DNA of 64,000 nt from Loxodes magnus (Eukaryota; Ciliophora; Karyorelictea; Loxodida; Loxodidae). The DNA is taken from positions 306,748 to 370,747 of the forward strand of contig CAMPDV010000304.1 in assembly GCA_946699065.1 (NCBI GenBank). Reading direction: 5' to 3'. The translations under genes were made by a program, and so were the position numbers. Below, one piece after another: positions 36,299 to 47,747 of this stretch. Under the pieces are notes generated by a model. The model did not search any database. It saw only the letters and a program-made list of their open reading frames with translations, and was not told the origin of the DNA. Position 1 is the stretch's first letter; each line of letters opens with the position of its first letter.

Positions 36299-36910
36299 CT
36301 AATCTACACTTCCCGATACGATGAACTCTGAATCACTGGATATAGCCTCAGATAATACATAATGTGTGTGAACACTCATGGTCTTACAGGTACCTGTCTT
36401 GACGTCCCATAGTCTCACCGTCTTATCATAACATCCCGATACGATGAACTCTGAATCACTGGATATAGCCTCAGATAATACATAATGTGTGTGACCACTC
36501 ATGGTCTTACAGGTACCTGTCTTGACGTCCCATAGTCTCACCGTCTTATCTCTACTTCCCGATACGATGAACTCTGAATCACTGGATATAACCACAGCAT
36601 ATACATAATGTGTGTGAACACTCATGGTCTTACAGGTACCTATCTTGACGTCCCATAGTCTCACCGTCTAATCTGCACTTCCCAATACGATGAACTCTGA
36701 ATCACTGGATATAGCCACAGATAATACACAACTAGTGTGACCACTCATGGTCTTACAGGTACCTGTCTTGACGTCCCATAGTCTCACCGTATAATCTCTA
36801 CTTCCCGATACGATGAACTCTGAATCACTGGATATAGCCACAGCATATACATAAATAGTGTGACCACTCATGGTCTTACAGGTACCTGTCTTGACGTCCC
36901 ATAGTCTCAC
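36299..36910 (-). repeat. 3-blade plus 2-blade open segments before a TAG-dense zone
   Basis: 36299-36664 (121 aa) carries S-V-H-T, Leu-Ser-Glu and a S-G-C-Y-D blade with a Cys for Ser. It is partly copied at 37898-38263, 1599 bp away. 36668-36910 (80 aa) has an I-Y-V pair at the variable site. Confidence 0.75.
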
Positions 36911-37897
36911 CGTCTAATCATGACTTCCCGATACGATGAACTCTGAATCACTGGATATAGCCTCAGATAATACACAACTAGTGTGACCACTCATGGTCTT
37001 ACAGGTACCTGTCTTGACGTCCCATAGTCTCACCGTCTAATCTACACTTCCCGATACGATGAACTCTGAATCACTGGATATAGCCTCAGATAATACATAA
37101 TGTGTGTGAACACTCATGGTCTTACAGGTACCTGTCTTGACGTCCCATAGTCTCACCGTCTAATCTACACTTCCCGATACGATGAACTCTGAATCACTGG
37201 ATATAGCCACAGATAATACATAATGTGTGTGACCACTCATGGTCTTACAGGTACCTATCTTGACGTCCCATAGTCTCACCGTCTAATCTGCACTTCCCAA
37301 TACGATGAACTCTGAATCACTGGATATAGCCACAGATAATACACAACTAGTGTGACCACTCATGGTCTTACAGGTACCTGTCTTGACGTTCCATAGTCTC
37401 ACCGTCTAATCATAACTGCCCGATACGATGAACTCTGAATCACTGGATATAGCCACAGCATATACACAACTAGTGTGACCACTCATGGTCTTACAGGTAC
37501 CTGTCTTGACGTCCCATAGTCTCACCGTCTAATCTGCACTTCCCAATACGATGAACTCTGAATCACTGGATATTGCCACAGCATATACACAACTAGTGTG
37601 ACCACTCATGGTCTTACAGGTACCTATCTTGACGTCCCATAGTCTCACCGTCTAATCTGCACTTCCCAATACGATGAACTCTGAATCACTGGATATAGCC
37701 ACAGCATATACATAAATAGTGTGACCACTCATGGTCTTACAGGTACCTGTCTTGACGTCCCATAGTCTCACCGTCTAATCTACACTTCCCGATACGATGA
37801 ACTCTGAATCACTGGATATAGCCTCAGATAATACACAACTAGTGTGACCACTCATGGTCTTACAGGTACCTGTCTTGACGTCCCATAGTCTCACCGT
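36911..37897 (-). repeat. Eight consecutive TAG-containing units
   Basis: Eight units in a row carry TAG at codon 2, so no standard-code segment is longer than one blade. The scaffold codons remain intact and in frame. Confidence 0.85.
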
Positions 37898-38263
37898 CTA
37901 ATCTACACTTCCCGATACGATGAACTCTGAATCACTGGATATAGCCTCAGATAATACATAATGTGTGTGAACACTCATGGTCTTACAGGTACCTGTCTTG
38001 ACGTCCCATAGTCTCACCGTCTTATCATAACATCCCGATACGATGAACTCTGAATCACTGGATATAGCCTCAGATAATACATAATGTGTGTGACCACTCA
38101 TGGTCTTACAGGTACCTGTCTTGACGTCCCATAGTCTCACCGTCTTATCATTACTTCCCGATACGATGAACTCGGAATCACTGGATATAGCCACAGATAA
38201 TACACAACTAGTGTGACCACTCATGGTCTTACAGGTACCTATCTTGACGTCCCATAGTCTCAC
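37898..38263 (-). CDS. Open WD40 segment, 3 blades (121 aa), isolated
   Basis: Three blades (SC/N-D-K, HY/Y-D-K with Cys, HY/V-D) sit between two TAG-dense runs. It has two Leu-Ser-Glu blades. About 240 bp of it matches 36299-36540 at an offset of 1599 bp. Confidence 0.42.
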   Translation of the reverse strand: MRLWDVKIGTCKTMSGHTSCVLSVAISSDSEFIVSGSNDKTVRLWDVKTGTCKTMSGHTHYVLSEAISSDSEFIVSGCYDKTVRLWDVKTGTCKTMSVHTHYVLSEAISSDSEFIVSGSVD

Positions 38264-39373
38264 CGTCTAATCTGCACTTCCCAATACGATGAACTCGGAA
38301 TCACTGGATATAGCCACAGATAATACACAACTAGTGTGACCACTCATGGTCTTACAGGTACCTATCTTGACGTCCCATAGTCTCACAATCTAATCTACAC
38401 TTCCCGATACGATGAACTCTGAATCACTGGATATAACCACAGAATATACAGAACCTGTGTGACCACTCATGGTCTTACAGGTACCTGTCTTGACGTCCCA
38501 TAGTCTCACCGTCTAATCTGCACTTCCCGATACGATGAACTCGGAATCACTGGATATAACCACAGCACATACATAACAAGTGTGACCACTCATGGTCTTA
38601 CAGGTACCTGTCTTGACGTCCCATAGTCTCACCGTCTAATCTACACTTCCCGATACGATGAACTCTGAATCACTGGATATAGCCTCAGATAATACATAAT
38701 GTGTGCGACCACTCATGGTCTTACAGGTACCTGTCTTGACGTCCCATAGTCTCACCGTCTAATCTACACTTCCCAATACGATGAACTCTGAATCACTGGA
38801 TATAGCCACAGATAATACACAACTAGTGTGACCACTCATGGTCTTACAGGTACCTGTCTTGACGTTCCATAGTCTCACCGTCTAATCATAACTGCCCGAT
38901 ACGATGAACTCTGAATCACTGGATATAGCCACAGCATATACACAACTAGTGTGACCACTCATGGTCTTACAGGTACCTGTCTTGACGTTCCATAGTCTCA
39001 CCGTCTAATCATAACTGCCCGATACGATGAACTCTGAATCACTGGATATAGCCACAGCATATACACAACTAGTGTGACCACTCATGGTCTTACAGGTACC
39101 TATCTTGACGTCCCATAGTCTCACCGTCTAATCTACACTTCCCAATACGATGAACTCTGAATCACTGGATATAGCCACAGCATATACATAAATAGTGGGA
39201 CCACTCATGGTCTTACAGGTACCTGTCTTGACGTCCCATAGTCTCACCGTCTAATCATGACTTCCCGATACGATGAACTCTGAATCACTGGATATAGCCA
39301 CAGCATATACATAATATGTGTGACCACTCATGGTCTTACAGGTACCTGTCTTGACGTCCCATAGTCTCACCGT
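38264..39373 (-). repeat. Nine consecutive TAG-containing units
   Basis: Every unit carries TAG at codon 2. One unit reads T-to-I next to it (plus strand tcacaatctaatc near 38386), and one has G-P-T for G-H-T near 39197, so the glycine-histidine landmark is lost there. No other sequence is inserted. Confidence 0.85.
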
Positions 39374-40236
39374 CTAATCATAACTTCCCGATACGATGAA
39401 CTCTGAATCACTGGATATAGCCACAGATAATACATAATGTGTGTGACCACTCATGGTCTTACAGGTACCTGTCTTGACGTCCCATAGTCTCACCGTCTTA
39501 TCATTACTTCCCGATACGATGAACTCTGAATCACTGGATATAGCCACAGCATATACATAATGTGTATGACCACTCATGGTCTTACAGGTACCTGTCTTGA
39601 CGTCCCATAGTCTCACCGTATTATCTGCACTTCCCGATACTATGAACTCTGAATCACTGGATATAGCCACAGCATATACATAATGTGTGTGACCACTCAT
39701 GGTCTTACAGGTACCTGTCTTGACGTCCCATAGTCTCACCGTCTAATCTACACTTCCCGATACGATGAACTCTGAATCACTGGATATAGCCACAGCATAT
39801 ACACAACTAGTGTATGACCACTCATGGTCTTACAGGTACCTGTCTTGACGTCCCATAGTCTCACCGTCTAATCTACACTTCCCGATACGATGAACTCTGA
39901 ATCACTGGATATAGCCACAGCATATACATAATGTGTGTGACCACTCATGGTCTTACAGGTACCTGTCTTGACGTCCCATAGTCTCACCGTCTAATCTACA
40001 CTTCCCGATACGATGAACTCTGAATCACTGGATATAGCCACAGATAATACATAATGTGTGTGACCACTCATGGTCTTACAGGTACCTGTCTTGACGTCCC
40101 ATAGTCTCACCGTCTAATCTACACTTCCCGATACGATGAACTCTGAATCACTGGATATAGCCACAGCATATACATAATGTGTGTGACCACTCATGGTCTT
40201 ACAGGTACCTGTCTTGACGTCCCATAGTCTCACCGT
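39374..40236 (-). repeat. 3-blade segment followed by TAG units and first frameshift
   Basis: 39374-39739 is an open 121-aa segment (HY blades with A-D-N, N-D-K and Y-D turns). 39740-40236 is four TAG units, one of which is 125 bp long. From here to the right the WD40 frame is in a different phase. Confidence 0.78.
39801..39817 (-). other. 125-bp unit: +2 bp frameshift allele (1 of 9)
   Basis: Plus strand acacaactagtgtatga has two extra bases (near 39813-39815) relative to the 17-bp alleles acacaactagtgtgacc and acataatgtgtatgacc. Downstream translation leaves the WD40 frame, and a TAG (then a TGA) follows within the same unit. Confidence 0.92.
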
Positions 40237-40725
40237 CTAATCTACACTTCCCGATACGATGAACTCTGAATCACTGGATATAGCCACAGATAATACACAA
40301 CTAGTGTGACCACTCATGGTCTTACAGGTACCTGTCTTGACGTTCCATAGTCTCACCGTATAATCTCTACTTCCCAATACGATGAACTCTGAATCACTGG
40401 ATATAGCCACAGATAATACATAATGTGTGTGACCACTCATGGTCTTACAGGTACCTGTCTTGACGTCCCATAGTCTCACCGTATAATCTCTACTTCCCGA
40501 TACGATGAACTCTGAATCACTGGATATAGCCACAGATAATACACAACTAGTGTGACCACTCATGGTCTTACAGGTACCTGTCTTGACATCCCATAGTCTC
40601 ACCGTCTTATCATAACTACCCGATACTATGAACTCTGAATCACTGGATATAGCCACAGCATATACATAACTAGTGTGACCACTCATGGTCTTACAGGTAC
40701 CTGTCTTGACGTCCCATAGTCTCAC
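40237..40725 (-). CDS. Open WD40 segment, 4 blades (162 aa)
   Basis: Blade order is SY/Y-D-K, SC/R-D-Y, HY/R-D-Y (Leu-Gly-Ser) and SC/V-D before TAG. One blade has W-N-V-K. Confidence 0.48.
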   Translation of the reverse strand: MRLWDVKTGTCKTMSGHTSYVYAVAISSDSEFIVSGSYDKTVRLWDVKTGTCKTMSGHTSCVLSVAISSDSEFIVSGSRDYTVRLWDVKTGTCKTMSGHTHYVLSVAISSDSEFIVLGSRDYTVRLWNVKTGTCKTMSGHTSCVLSVAISSDSEFIVSGSVD

Positions 40726-41343
40726 CGTCTAATCTACACTTCCCGATACGATGAACTCTGAATCACTGGATATAGCCACAGCATATACATAATGTGTGTG
40801 ACCACTCATGGTCTTACAGGTACCTGTCTTGACGTCCCATAGTCTCACCGTCTAATCTACACTTCCCGATACGATGAACTCTGAATCACTGGATATAGCC
40901 ACAGATAATACATAATGTGTGTGACCACTCATGGTCTTACAGGTACCTGTCTTGACGTTCCATAGTCTCACCGTTTTATCATTACTTCCCAATACGATGA
41001 ACTCTGAATCACTGGATATAGCCTCAGATAATACATAATGTGTGTGAACACTCATGGTCTTACAGGTACCTGTCTTGACGTCCCATAGTCTCACCGTCTA
41101 ATCTGCACTTCCCAATACGATGAACTCTGAATCACTGGATATAGCCACAGATAATACACAACTAGTGTGACCACTCATGGTCTTACAGGTACCTGTCTTG
41201 ACGTCCCATAGTCTCACCGTATTATCTGCACTTCCCGATACTATGAACTCTGAATCACTGGATATAGCCACAGCATATACATAATGTGTGTGACCACTCA
41301 TGGTCTTACAGGTACCTGTCTTGACGTCCCATAGTCTCACCGT
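40726..41343 (-). repeat. Array region, one TAG unit and two 2-blade segments
   Basis: 40852-41094 carries S-V-H-T, Leu-Ser-Glu and N-D-K. 41098-41340 carries A-D-N followed by a Leu-Gly-Ser blade. Nothing else is present. Confidence 0.75.
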
Positions 41344-41832
41344 CTAATCTACACTTCCCGATACGATGAACTCTGAATCACTGGATATAGCCACAGCATA
41401 TACATAACTAGTGTGACCACTCATGGTCTTACAGGTACCTGTCTTGACGTCCCATAGTCTCACCGTATAATCTCTACTTCCCGATACGATGAACTCTGAA
41501 TCACTGGATATAGCCACAGATAATACATAATGTGTGTGACCACTCATGGTCTTACAGGTACCTGTCTTGAAGTCCCATAGTCTCACCGTCTTATCTCTAC
41601 TTCCCGATACGATGAACTCTGAATCACTGGATATAGCCACAGATAATACATAATGTGTGTGACCACTCATGGTCTTACAGGTACCTGTCTTGACGTCCCA
41701 TAGTCTCACCGTCTTATCTCTACTTCCCGATACGATGAACTCTGAATCACTGGATATAGCCACAGATAATACATAATGTGTGTGACCACTCATGGTCTTA
41801 CAGGTACCTGTCTTGACGTTCCATAGTCTCAC
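41344..41832 (-). CDS. Open WD40 segment, 4 blades (162 aa)
   Basis: Blade order is HY/R-D-K, HY/R-D-K, HY/R-D-Y and SY/V-D before TAG. One blade reads W-D-F-K instead of W-D-V-K. Three nearly identical HY/R-D blades in a row suggest recent single-unit duplication. Confidence 0.48.
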   Translation of the reverse strand: MRLWNVKTGTCKTMSGHTHYVLSVAISSDSEFIVSGSRDKTVRLWDVKTGTCKTMSGHTHYVLSVAISSDSEFIVSGSRDKTVRLWDFKTGTCKTMSGHTHYVLSVAISSDSEFIVSGSRDYTVRLWDVKTGTCKTMSGHTSYVYAVAISSDSEFIVSGSVD

Positions 41833-42450
41833 CGTCTAATCTACACTTCCCGATACGATGAACTCTGAATCACTGGATATAGCCACAGCATATACATAAT
41901 GTGTATGACCACTCATGGTCTTACAGGTACCTGTCTTGACGTCCCATAGTCTCACCGTCTAATCTACACTTCCCGATACGATGAACTCTGAATCACTGGA
42001 TATAGCCACAGCATATACATAACTAGTGTGACCACTCATGGTCTTACAGGTACCTGTCTTGACGTCCCATAGTCTCACCGTCTAATCTACACTTCCCGAT
42101 ACGATGAACTCTGAATCACTGGATATAGCCACAGCATATACATAACTAGTGTGACCACTCATGGTCTTACAGGTACCTGTCTTGACGTCCCATAGTCTCA
42201 CCGTCTTATCATAACTACCCGATACTATGAACTCTGAATCACTGGATATAGCCACAGATAATACACAACTAGTGTGACCACTCATGGTCTTACAGGTACC
42301 TGTCTTGACGTCCCATAGTCTCACCGTATAATCTCTACTTCCCGATACGATGAACTCTGAATCACTGGATATAGCCACAGATAATACACAACTAGTGTGA
42401 ACACTCATGGTCTTACAGGTACCTGTCTTGACGTCCCATAGTCTCACCGT
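41833..42450 (-). repeat. Two TAG units and a 3-blade segment
   Basis: 42082-42447 (121 aa) has the S-V-H-T variant, then R-D-Y, Y-D-K and V-D turns. It is preceded at lower coordinates by two lone TAG units. Confidence 0.75.
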
Positions 42451-43062
42451 CTAATCTGCACTTCCCAATACGATGAACTCTGAATCACTGGATATAGCCA
42501 CAGATAATACACAACTAGTGTGACCACTCATGGTCTTACAGGTACCTGTCTTGACGTCCCATAGTCTCACCGTCTTATCTCTACTTCCCGATACGATGAA
42601 CTCTGAATCACTGGATATAACCACAGCATATACATAATGTGTGTGACCACTCATGGTCTTACAGGTACCTGTCTTGACGTCCCATAGTCTCACCGTATAA
42701 TCTAAACTTCCCGATACGATGAACTCTGAATCACTGGATATAGCCACAGCATATACATAATGTGTGTGACCACTCATGGTCTTACAGGTACCTGTCTTGA
42801 CGTCCCATAGTCTCACCGTCTTATCTCTACTTCCCGATACGATGAACTCTGAATCACTGGATATAACCACAGCATATACATAATGTGTGTGACCACTCAT
42901 GGTCTTACAGGTACCTGTCTTGACGTCCCATAGTCTCACCGTATAATCTAAACTTCCCGATACGATGAACTCTGAATCACTGGATATAGCCACAGCATAT
43001 ACATAATGTGTGTGACCACTCATGGTCTTACAGGTACCTGTCTTGACGTCCCATAGTCTCAC
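42451..43062 (-). CDS. Open WD40 segment, 5 blades, with a dimer repeat (203 aa)
   Basis: Blade order is HY/L-D-Y, HY/R-D-K, HY/L-D-Y, HY/R-D-K and SC/A-D before TAG. The first four blades are two copies of a 246-bp L-D-Y/R-D-K dimer, the same dimer seen at 32240-32605 and 44665-45030. Confidence 0.5.
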   Translation of the reverse strand: MRLWDVKTGTCKTMSGHTHYVYAVAISSDSEFIVSGSLDYTVRLWDVKTGTCKTMSGHTHYVYAVVISSDSEFIVSGSRDKTVRLWDVKTGTCKTMSGHTHYVYAVAISSDSEFIVSGSLDYTVRLWDVKTGTCKTMSGHTHYVYAVVISSDSEFIVSGSRDKTVRLWDVKTGTCKTMSGHTSCVLSVAISSDSEFIVLGSAD

Positions 43063-43680
43063 CGTCTAATCTACACTTCCCGATACGATGAACTCTGAAT
43101 CACTGGATATAGCCACAGATAATACACAACTAGTGTGACCACTCATGGTCTTACAGGTACCTGTCTTGACGTCCCATAGTCTCACCGTCTAATCTACACT
43201 TCCCGATACGATGAACTCTGAATCACTGGATATAGCCACAGCATATACAGAACTAGTGTGAACACTCATGGTCTTACAGGTACCTGTCTTGACGTCCCAT
43301 AGTCTCACCGTCTAATCTGCACTTCACAATACGATGAACTCTGAATCACTGGATATAGCCACAGATAATACACAACTAGTGTGACCACTCATGGTCTTAC
43401 AGGTACCTGTCTTGACGTCCCATAGTCTCACCGTCTAATCTACACTTCCCGATACGATGAACTCTGAATCACTGGATATAGCCACAGATAATACACAACT
43501 AGTGTGACCACTCATGGTCTTACAGGTACCTATCTTGACGTCCCATAGTCTCACCGTCTAATCTGCACTTCCCGATACTATGAACTCTGAATCACTGGAT
43601 ATAACCACAGAATATACAGAACCTGTGTGACCACTCATGGTCTTACAGGTACCTGTCTTGACGTCCCATAGTCTCACCGT
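43063..43680 (-). repeat. Five TAG-containing units with a TGA
   Basis: No open segment longer than one blade is present. Codon-2 TAG occurs in all five units, and one unit also has GGA to TGA at 43324-43326. Confidence 0.82.
43324..43326 (-). other. In-frame TGA at a conserved Gly codon
   Basis: The Gly of (S/L)-G-S is TGA (plus strand acttcacaat for acttcccaat). It is a single-base change, seen once. It would end translation even if TAG were sense. Confidence 0.9.
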
Positions 43681-44292
43681 CTAATCTGCACTTCCCGATA
43701 CGATGAACTCGGAATCACTGGATATAACCACAGCACATACATAACAAGTGTGACCACTCATGGTCTTACAGGTACCTGTCTTGACGTCCCATAGTCTCAC
43801 CGTTTTATCATTACTTCCCAATACGATGAACTCTGAATCACTGGATATAGCCACAGATAATACATAATGTGTGTGACCACTCATGGTCTTACAGGTACCT
43901 GTCTTGACGTCCCATAGTCTCACCGTATAATCATAACTACCCGATACTATGAACTCTGAATCACTGGATATAGCCACAGATAATACACAACTAGTGTGAC
44001 CACTCATGGTCTTACAGGTACCTGTCTTGACGTCCCATAGTCTCACCGTCTTATCATAACTTCCCGATACGATGAACTCTGAATCACTGGATATAGCCTC
44101 AGATAATACATAATGTGTGTGACCACTCATGGTCTTACAGGTACCTGTCTTGACGTCCCATAGTCTCACCGTATTATCTGCACTTCCCGATACGATGAAC
44201 TCTGAATCACTGGATATAGTCGCAGCATATACACAACTAGTGTGACCACTCATGGTCTTACAGGTACCTATCTTGACGTCCCATAGTCTCAC
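43681..44292 (-). CDS. Open WD40 segment, 5 blades (203 aa)
   Basis: Blade order is SC/A-D-N with A-A-T-I-S, HY/Y-D-K with Leu-Ser-Glu, SC/Y-D-Y, HY/N-D-K and CY/A-D before TAG. The A-A-T-I-S blade is unique in the window. Confidence 0.5.
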   Translation of the reverse strand: MRLWDVKIGTCKTMSGHTSCVYAATISSDSEFIVSGSADNTVRLWDVKTGTCKTMSGHTHYVLSEAISSDSEFIVSGSYDKTVRLWDVKTGTCKTMSGHTSCVLSVAISSDSEFIVSGSYDYTVRLWDVKTGTCKTMSGHTHYVLSVAISSDSEFIVLGSNDKTVRLWDVKTGTCKTMSGHTCYVCAVVISSDSEFIVSGSAD

Positions 44293-45527
44293 CGTCTAAT
44301 CTGCACTTCCCAATACGATGAACTCTGAATCACTGGATATAGCCACAGATAATACACAACTAGTGTGACCACTCATGGTCTTACAGGTACCTGTCTTGAC
44401 ATCCCATAGTCTCACCGTCTAATCTACACTTCCCGATACGATGAACTCTGAATCACTGGATATAGCCACAGATAATACACAACTAGTGTGACCACTCATG
44501 GTCTTACAGGTACCTGTCTTGACGTCCCATAGTCTCACCGTCTAATCTACACTTCCCGATACGATGAACTCTGAATCACTGGATATAGCCACAGATAATA
44601 CACAACTAGTGTGACCACTCATGGTCTTACAGGTACCTGTCTTGACGTTCCATAGTCTCACCGTCTAATCATAACTGCCCGATACGATGAACTCTGAATC
44701 ACTGGATATAGCCTCAGCATATACACAACTAGTGTGACCACTCATGGTCTTACAGGTACCTATCTTGACGTCCCATAGTCTCACCGTCTTATCTCTACTT
44801 CCCGATACGATGAACTCTGAATCACTGGATATAACCACAGCATATACATAATGTGTGTGACCACTCATGGTCTTACAGGTACCTGTCTTGACGTCCCATA
44901 GTCTCACCGTATAATCTAAACTTCCCGATACGATGAACTCTGAATCACTGGATATAGCCACAGCATATACATAATGTGTATGACCACTCATGGTCTTACA
45001 GGTACCTGTCTTGACGTCCCATAGTCTCACCGTCTAATCTACACTTCCCGATACGATGAACTCTGAATCACTGGATATAGCCACAGCATATACACAACTA
45101 GTGTATGACCACTCATGGTCTTACAGGTACCTGTCTTGACGTCCCATAGTCTCACCGTCTAATCTACACTTCCCGATACGATGAACTCTGAATCACTGGA
45201 TATAGCCACAGCATATACATAATGTGTGTGACCACTCATGGTCTTACAGGTACCTGTCTTGACGTCCCATAGTCTCACCGTCTAATCATGACTTCCCGAT
45301 ACGATGAACTCTGAATCACTGGATATAACCACAGCATATACATAATGTGTGTGACCACTCATGGTCTTACAGGTACCTGTCTTGACGTCCCATAGTCTCA
45401 CCGTATAATCTAAACTTCCCGATACGATGAACTCTGAATCACTGGATATAACCACAGCATATACATAATGTGTATGACCACTCATGGTCTTACAGGTACC
45501 TGTCTTGACGTCCCATAGTCTCACCGT
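44293..45527 (-). repeat. Array region with second frameshift unit
   Basis: 44293-44664 is three TAG units. 44665-45030 is a 121-aa segment with the L-D-Y/R-D-K dimer. 45031-45281 is two TAG units, one of 125 bp. 45282-45524 is an 80-aa segment ending S-G-S-H-D before TAG. Confidence 0.75.
45091..45107 (-). other. 125-bp unit: +2 bp frameshift allele (2 of 9)
   Basis: Same cacaactagtgtatga allele as at 39801, with the extra two bases near 45104-45106. The open segments to the right are again in a new phase, as expected for another +2. Confidence 0.92.
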
Positions 45528-46685
45528 CTAATCATAACTGCCCGATACGATGAACTCTGAATCACTGGATATAGCCACAGCATATACATAATGTGTGTGA
45601 CCACTCATGGTCTTACAGGTACCTGTCTTGACGTCCCATAGTCTCACCGTATAATCTGCAGTTCCCGATACGATGAACTCTGAATCACTGGATATAGCCA
45701 CAGCATATACATAACTAGTGTGACCACTCATGGTCTTACAGGTACCTGTCTTGACGTTCCATAGTCTCACCGTATAATCTGCACTTCCCGATACGATGAA
45801 CTCTGAATCACTGGATATAGCCACAGCATATAAATGAATAGTGTGACCACTCATGGTCTTACAGGTACCTGTCTTGACGTTCCATAGTCTCACCGTATAA
45901 TCTGCACTTCCCGATACGATGAACTCTGAATCACTGGATATAGCCACAGATAATACAGAATCAGTGATACCACTCATGGTCTTACAGGTACCTGTCTTGA
46001 CGTCCCATAGTCTCACCGTATAATCTGCACTTCCCGATACGATGAACTCTGAATCACTGGATATAGCCACAGCATATACATAACTAGTGTGACCACTCAT
46101 GGTCTTACAGGTACCTGTCTTGACGTTCCATAGTCTCACCGTATAATCTGCACTTCCCGATACGATGAACTCTGAATCACTGGATATAGCCACAGATAAT
46201 ACAGAATCAGTGATACCACTCATGGTCTTACAGGTACCTGTCTTGACGTCCCATAGTCTCACCGTATAATCTGCACTTCCCGATACGATGAACTCTGAAT
46301 CACTGGATATAGCCACAGCATATACATAACTAGTGTGACCACTCATGGTCTTACAGGTACCTGTCTTGACGTCCCATAGTCTCACCGTATAATCTGCAGT
46401 TCCCGATACGATGAACTCTGAATCACTGGATATTGCCACAGATGATACATAACTAGTGTGACCACTCATGGTCTTACAGGTACCTGTCTTGACGTCCCAT
46501 AGTCTCACCGTATAATCTGCAGTTCCCGATACGATGAACTCTGAATCACTGGATATAGCCACAGATAATACAGAATCAGTGATACCACTCATGGTCTTAC
46601 AGGTACCTGTCTTGACGTCCCATAGTCTCACCGTATAATCATTACTTTCCGATACGATGAACTCTGAATCACTGGATATTGTCAC
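45528..46685 (-). CDS. Divergent TAG-free WD40 segment, over 9 blades (385 aa)
   Basis: This is the second-longest standard-code segment and belongs to a distinct blade subtype. Three blades read S-G-I-T-D-S-V-L-S-V, replacing the G-H of the blade with G-I. Turns are mostly A-D-Y, with S-G-T for S-G-S in several blades and S-E-S-N-D-Y at the N-terminal end. Codon 2 is TAT throughout, never TAG, until the closing stop. It lies just downstream, on the minus strand, of a TGA at 46689. Loss of the His in three blades may weaken the usual His-Asp-Ser-Trp network. It may be an older, less homogenised part of the array. Confidence 0.55.
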   Translation of the reverse strand: MTISSDSEFIVSESNDYTVRLWDVKTGTCKTMSGITDSVLSVAISSDSEFIVSGTADYTVRLWDVKTGTCKTMSGHTSYVSSVAISSDSEFIVSGTADYTVRLWDVKTGTCKTMSGHTSYVYAVAISSDSEFIVSGSADYTVRLWDVKTGTCKTMSGITDSVLSVAISSDSEFIVSGSADYTVRLWNVKTGTCKTMSGHTSYVYAVAISSDSEFIVSGSADYTVRLWDVKTGTCKTMSGITDSVLSVAISSDSEFIVSGSADYTVRLWNVKTGTCKTMSGHTIHLYAVAISSDSEFIVSGSADYTVRLWNVKTGTCKTMSGHTSYVYAVAISSDSEFIVSGTADYTVRLWDVKTGTCKTMSGHTHYVYAVAISSDSEFIVSGSYD

Positions 46686-46688
46686 AGA

Positions 46689-46877
46689 TCATACATGAAT
46701 AGTGTGACCACTCATGGTCTTACAGGTACCTGTCTTGACGTCCCATAGTCTCACCGTATAATCTGCACTTCCCGATACGATGAACTCTGAATCACTGGAT
46801 ATAGCCACAGATGATACACAACTAGTGTGACCACTCATGGTCTTACAGGTAACTGTCTTGACGTCCCATAGTCTCAC
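46689..46877 (-). CDS. 62-aa open WD40 segment ending in TGA
   Basis: One and a half blades with K-T-V and A-D-Y end at TGA (46689-46691) after T-I-H-V. The neighbouring 45528 segment begins in the same unit with M-T-I-S-S-D. An identical copy lies at 48294-48482. Confidence 0.4.
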   Translation of the reverse strand: MRLWDVKTVTCKTMSGHTSCVSSVAISSDSEFIVSGSADYTVRLWDVKTGTCKTMSGHTIHV

Positions 46878-47184
46878 CGTCTAATCTACACTTCCCGATA
46901 CGATGAACTCTGAATCACTGGATATAGCCACAGATAATACATAATGTGTGTGACCACTCATGGTCTTACAGGTACCTGTCTTGACGTTCCATAGTCTCAC
47001 CGTCTAATCTACACTTCCCGATACGATGAACTCTGAATCACTGGATATAGCCACAGCATATACATAATGTGTATGACCACTCATGGTCTTACAGGTACCT
47101 GTCTTGACGTCCCATAGTCTCACCGTCTAATCTACACTTCCCGATACGATGAACTCTGAATCACTGGATATAGCCACAGCATAT

Positions 47185-47200
47185 ACACAACTAGTGTATG
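47185..47200 (-). other. +2 bp frameshift unit (3 of 9)
   Basis: The cacaactagtgtatg allele has extra bases near 47197-47199. It is copied at 48927 minus one unit, at 48802, through the 1605-bp duplication. Confidence 0.9.
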
Positions 47201-47310
47201 ACCACTCATGGTCTTACAGGTACCTGTCTTGACGTCCCATAGTCTCACCGTCTAATCTACACTTCCCGATACGATGAACTCTGAATCACTGGATATAGCC
47301 ACAGCATATA

Positions 47311-47325
47311 CACAACTAGTGTATG
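47311..47325 (-). other. +2 bp frameshift unit (4 of 9)
   Basis: Extra bases are near 47322-47324, exactly 125 bp from the previous one, so two lengthened units are adjacent. Confidence 0.9.
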
Positions 47326-47680
47326 ACCACTCATGGTCTTACAGGTACCTGTCTTGACGTCCCATAGTCTCACCGTCTAATCTACACTTCCCGATACGAT
47401 GAACTCTGAATCACTGGATATAGCCACAGCATATACATAATGTGTGTGACCACTCATGGTCTTACAGGTACCTGTCTTGACGTTCCATAGTCTCACCGTC
47501 TAATCTACACTTCCCGATACGATGAACTCTGAATCACTGGATATAGCCACAGCATATACATAATGTGTATGACCACTCATGGTCTTACAGGTACCTGTCT
47601 TGACGTCCCATAGTCTCACCGTCTAATCTACACTTCCCGATACGATGAACTCTGAATCACTGGATATAGCCACAGCATAT

Positions 47681-47696
47681 ACACAACTAGTGTATG
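47681..47696 (-). other. +2 bp frameshift unit (5 of 9)
   Basis: Extra bases are near 47693-47695, 496 bp from the copy at 47197, which matches the nested 4-unit repeat. Confidence 0.9.
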
Positions 47697-47747
47697 ACCA
47701 CTCATGGTCTTACAGGTACCTGTCTTGACGTCCCATAGTCTCACCGT

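Larger units (their letters stand above)
46878..47747 (-). repeat. Seven TAG units including three frameshift units
   Basis: All seven units carry TAG at codon 2. The 125-bp alleles are at about 47185-47200, 47311-47325 and 47681-47696. Three +2 changes restore the original phase, so the flanking open segments are in phase with each other. No intact reading frame crosses the region. Confidence 0.82.
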
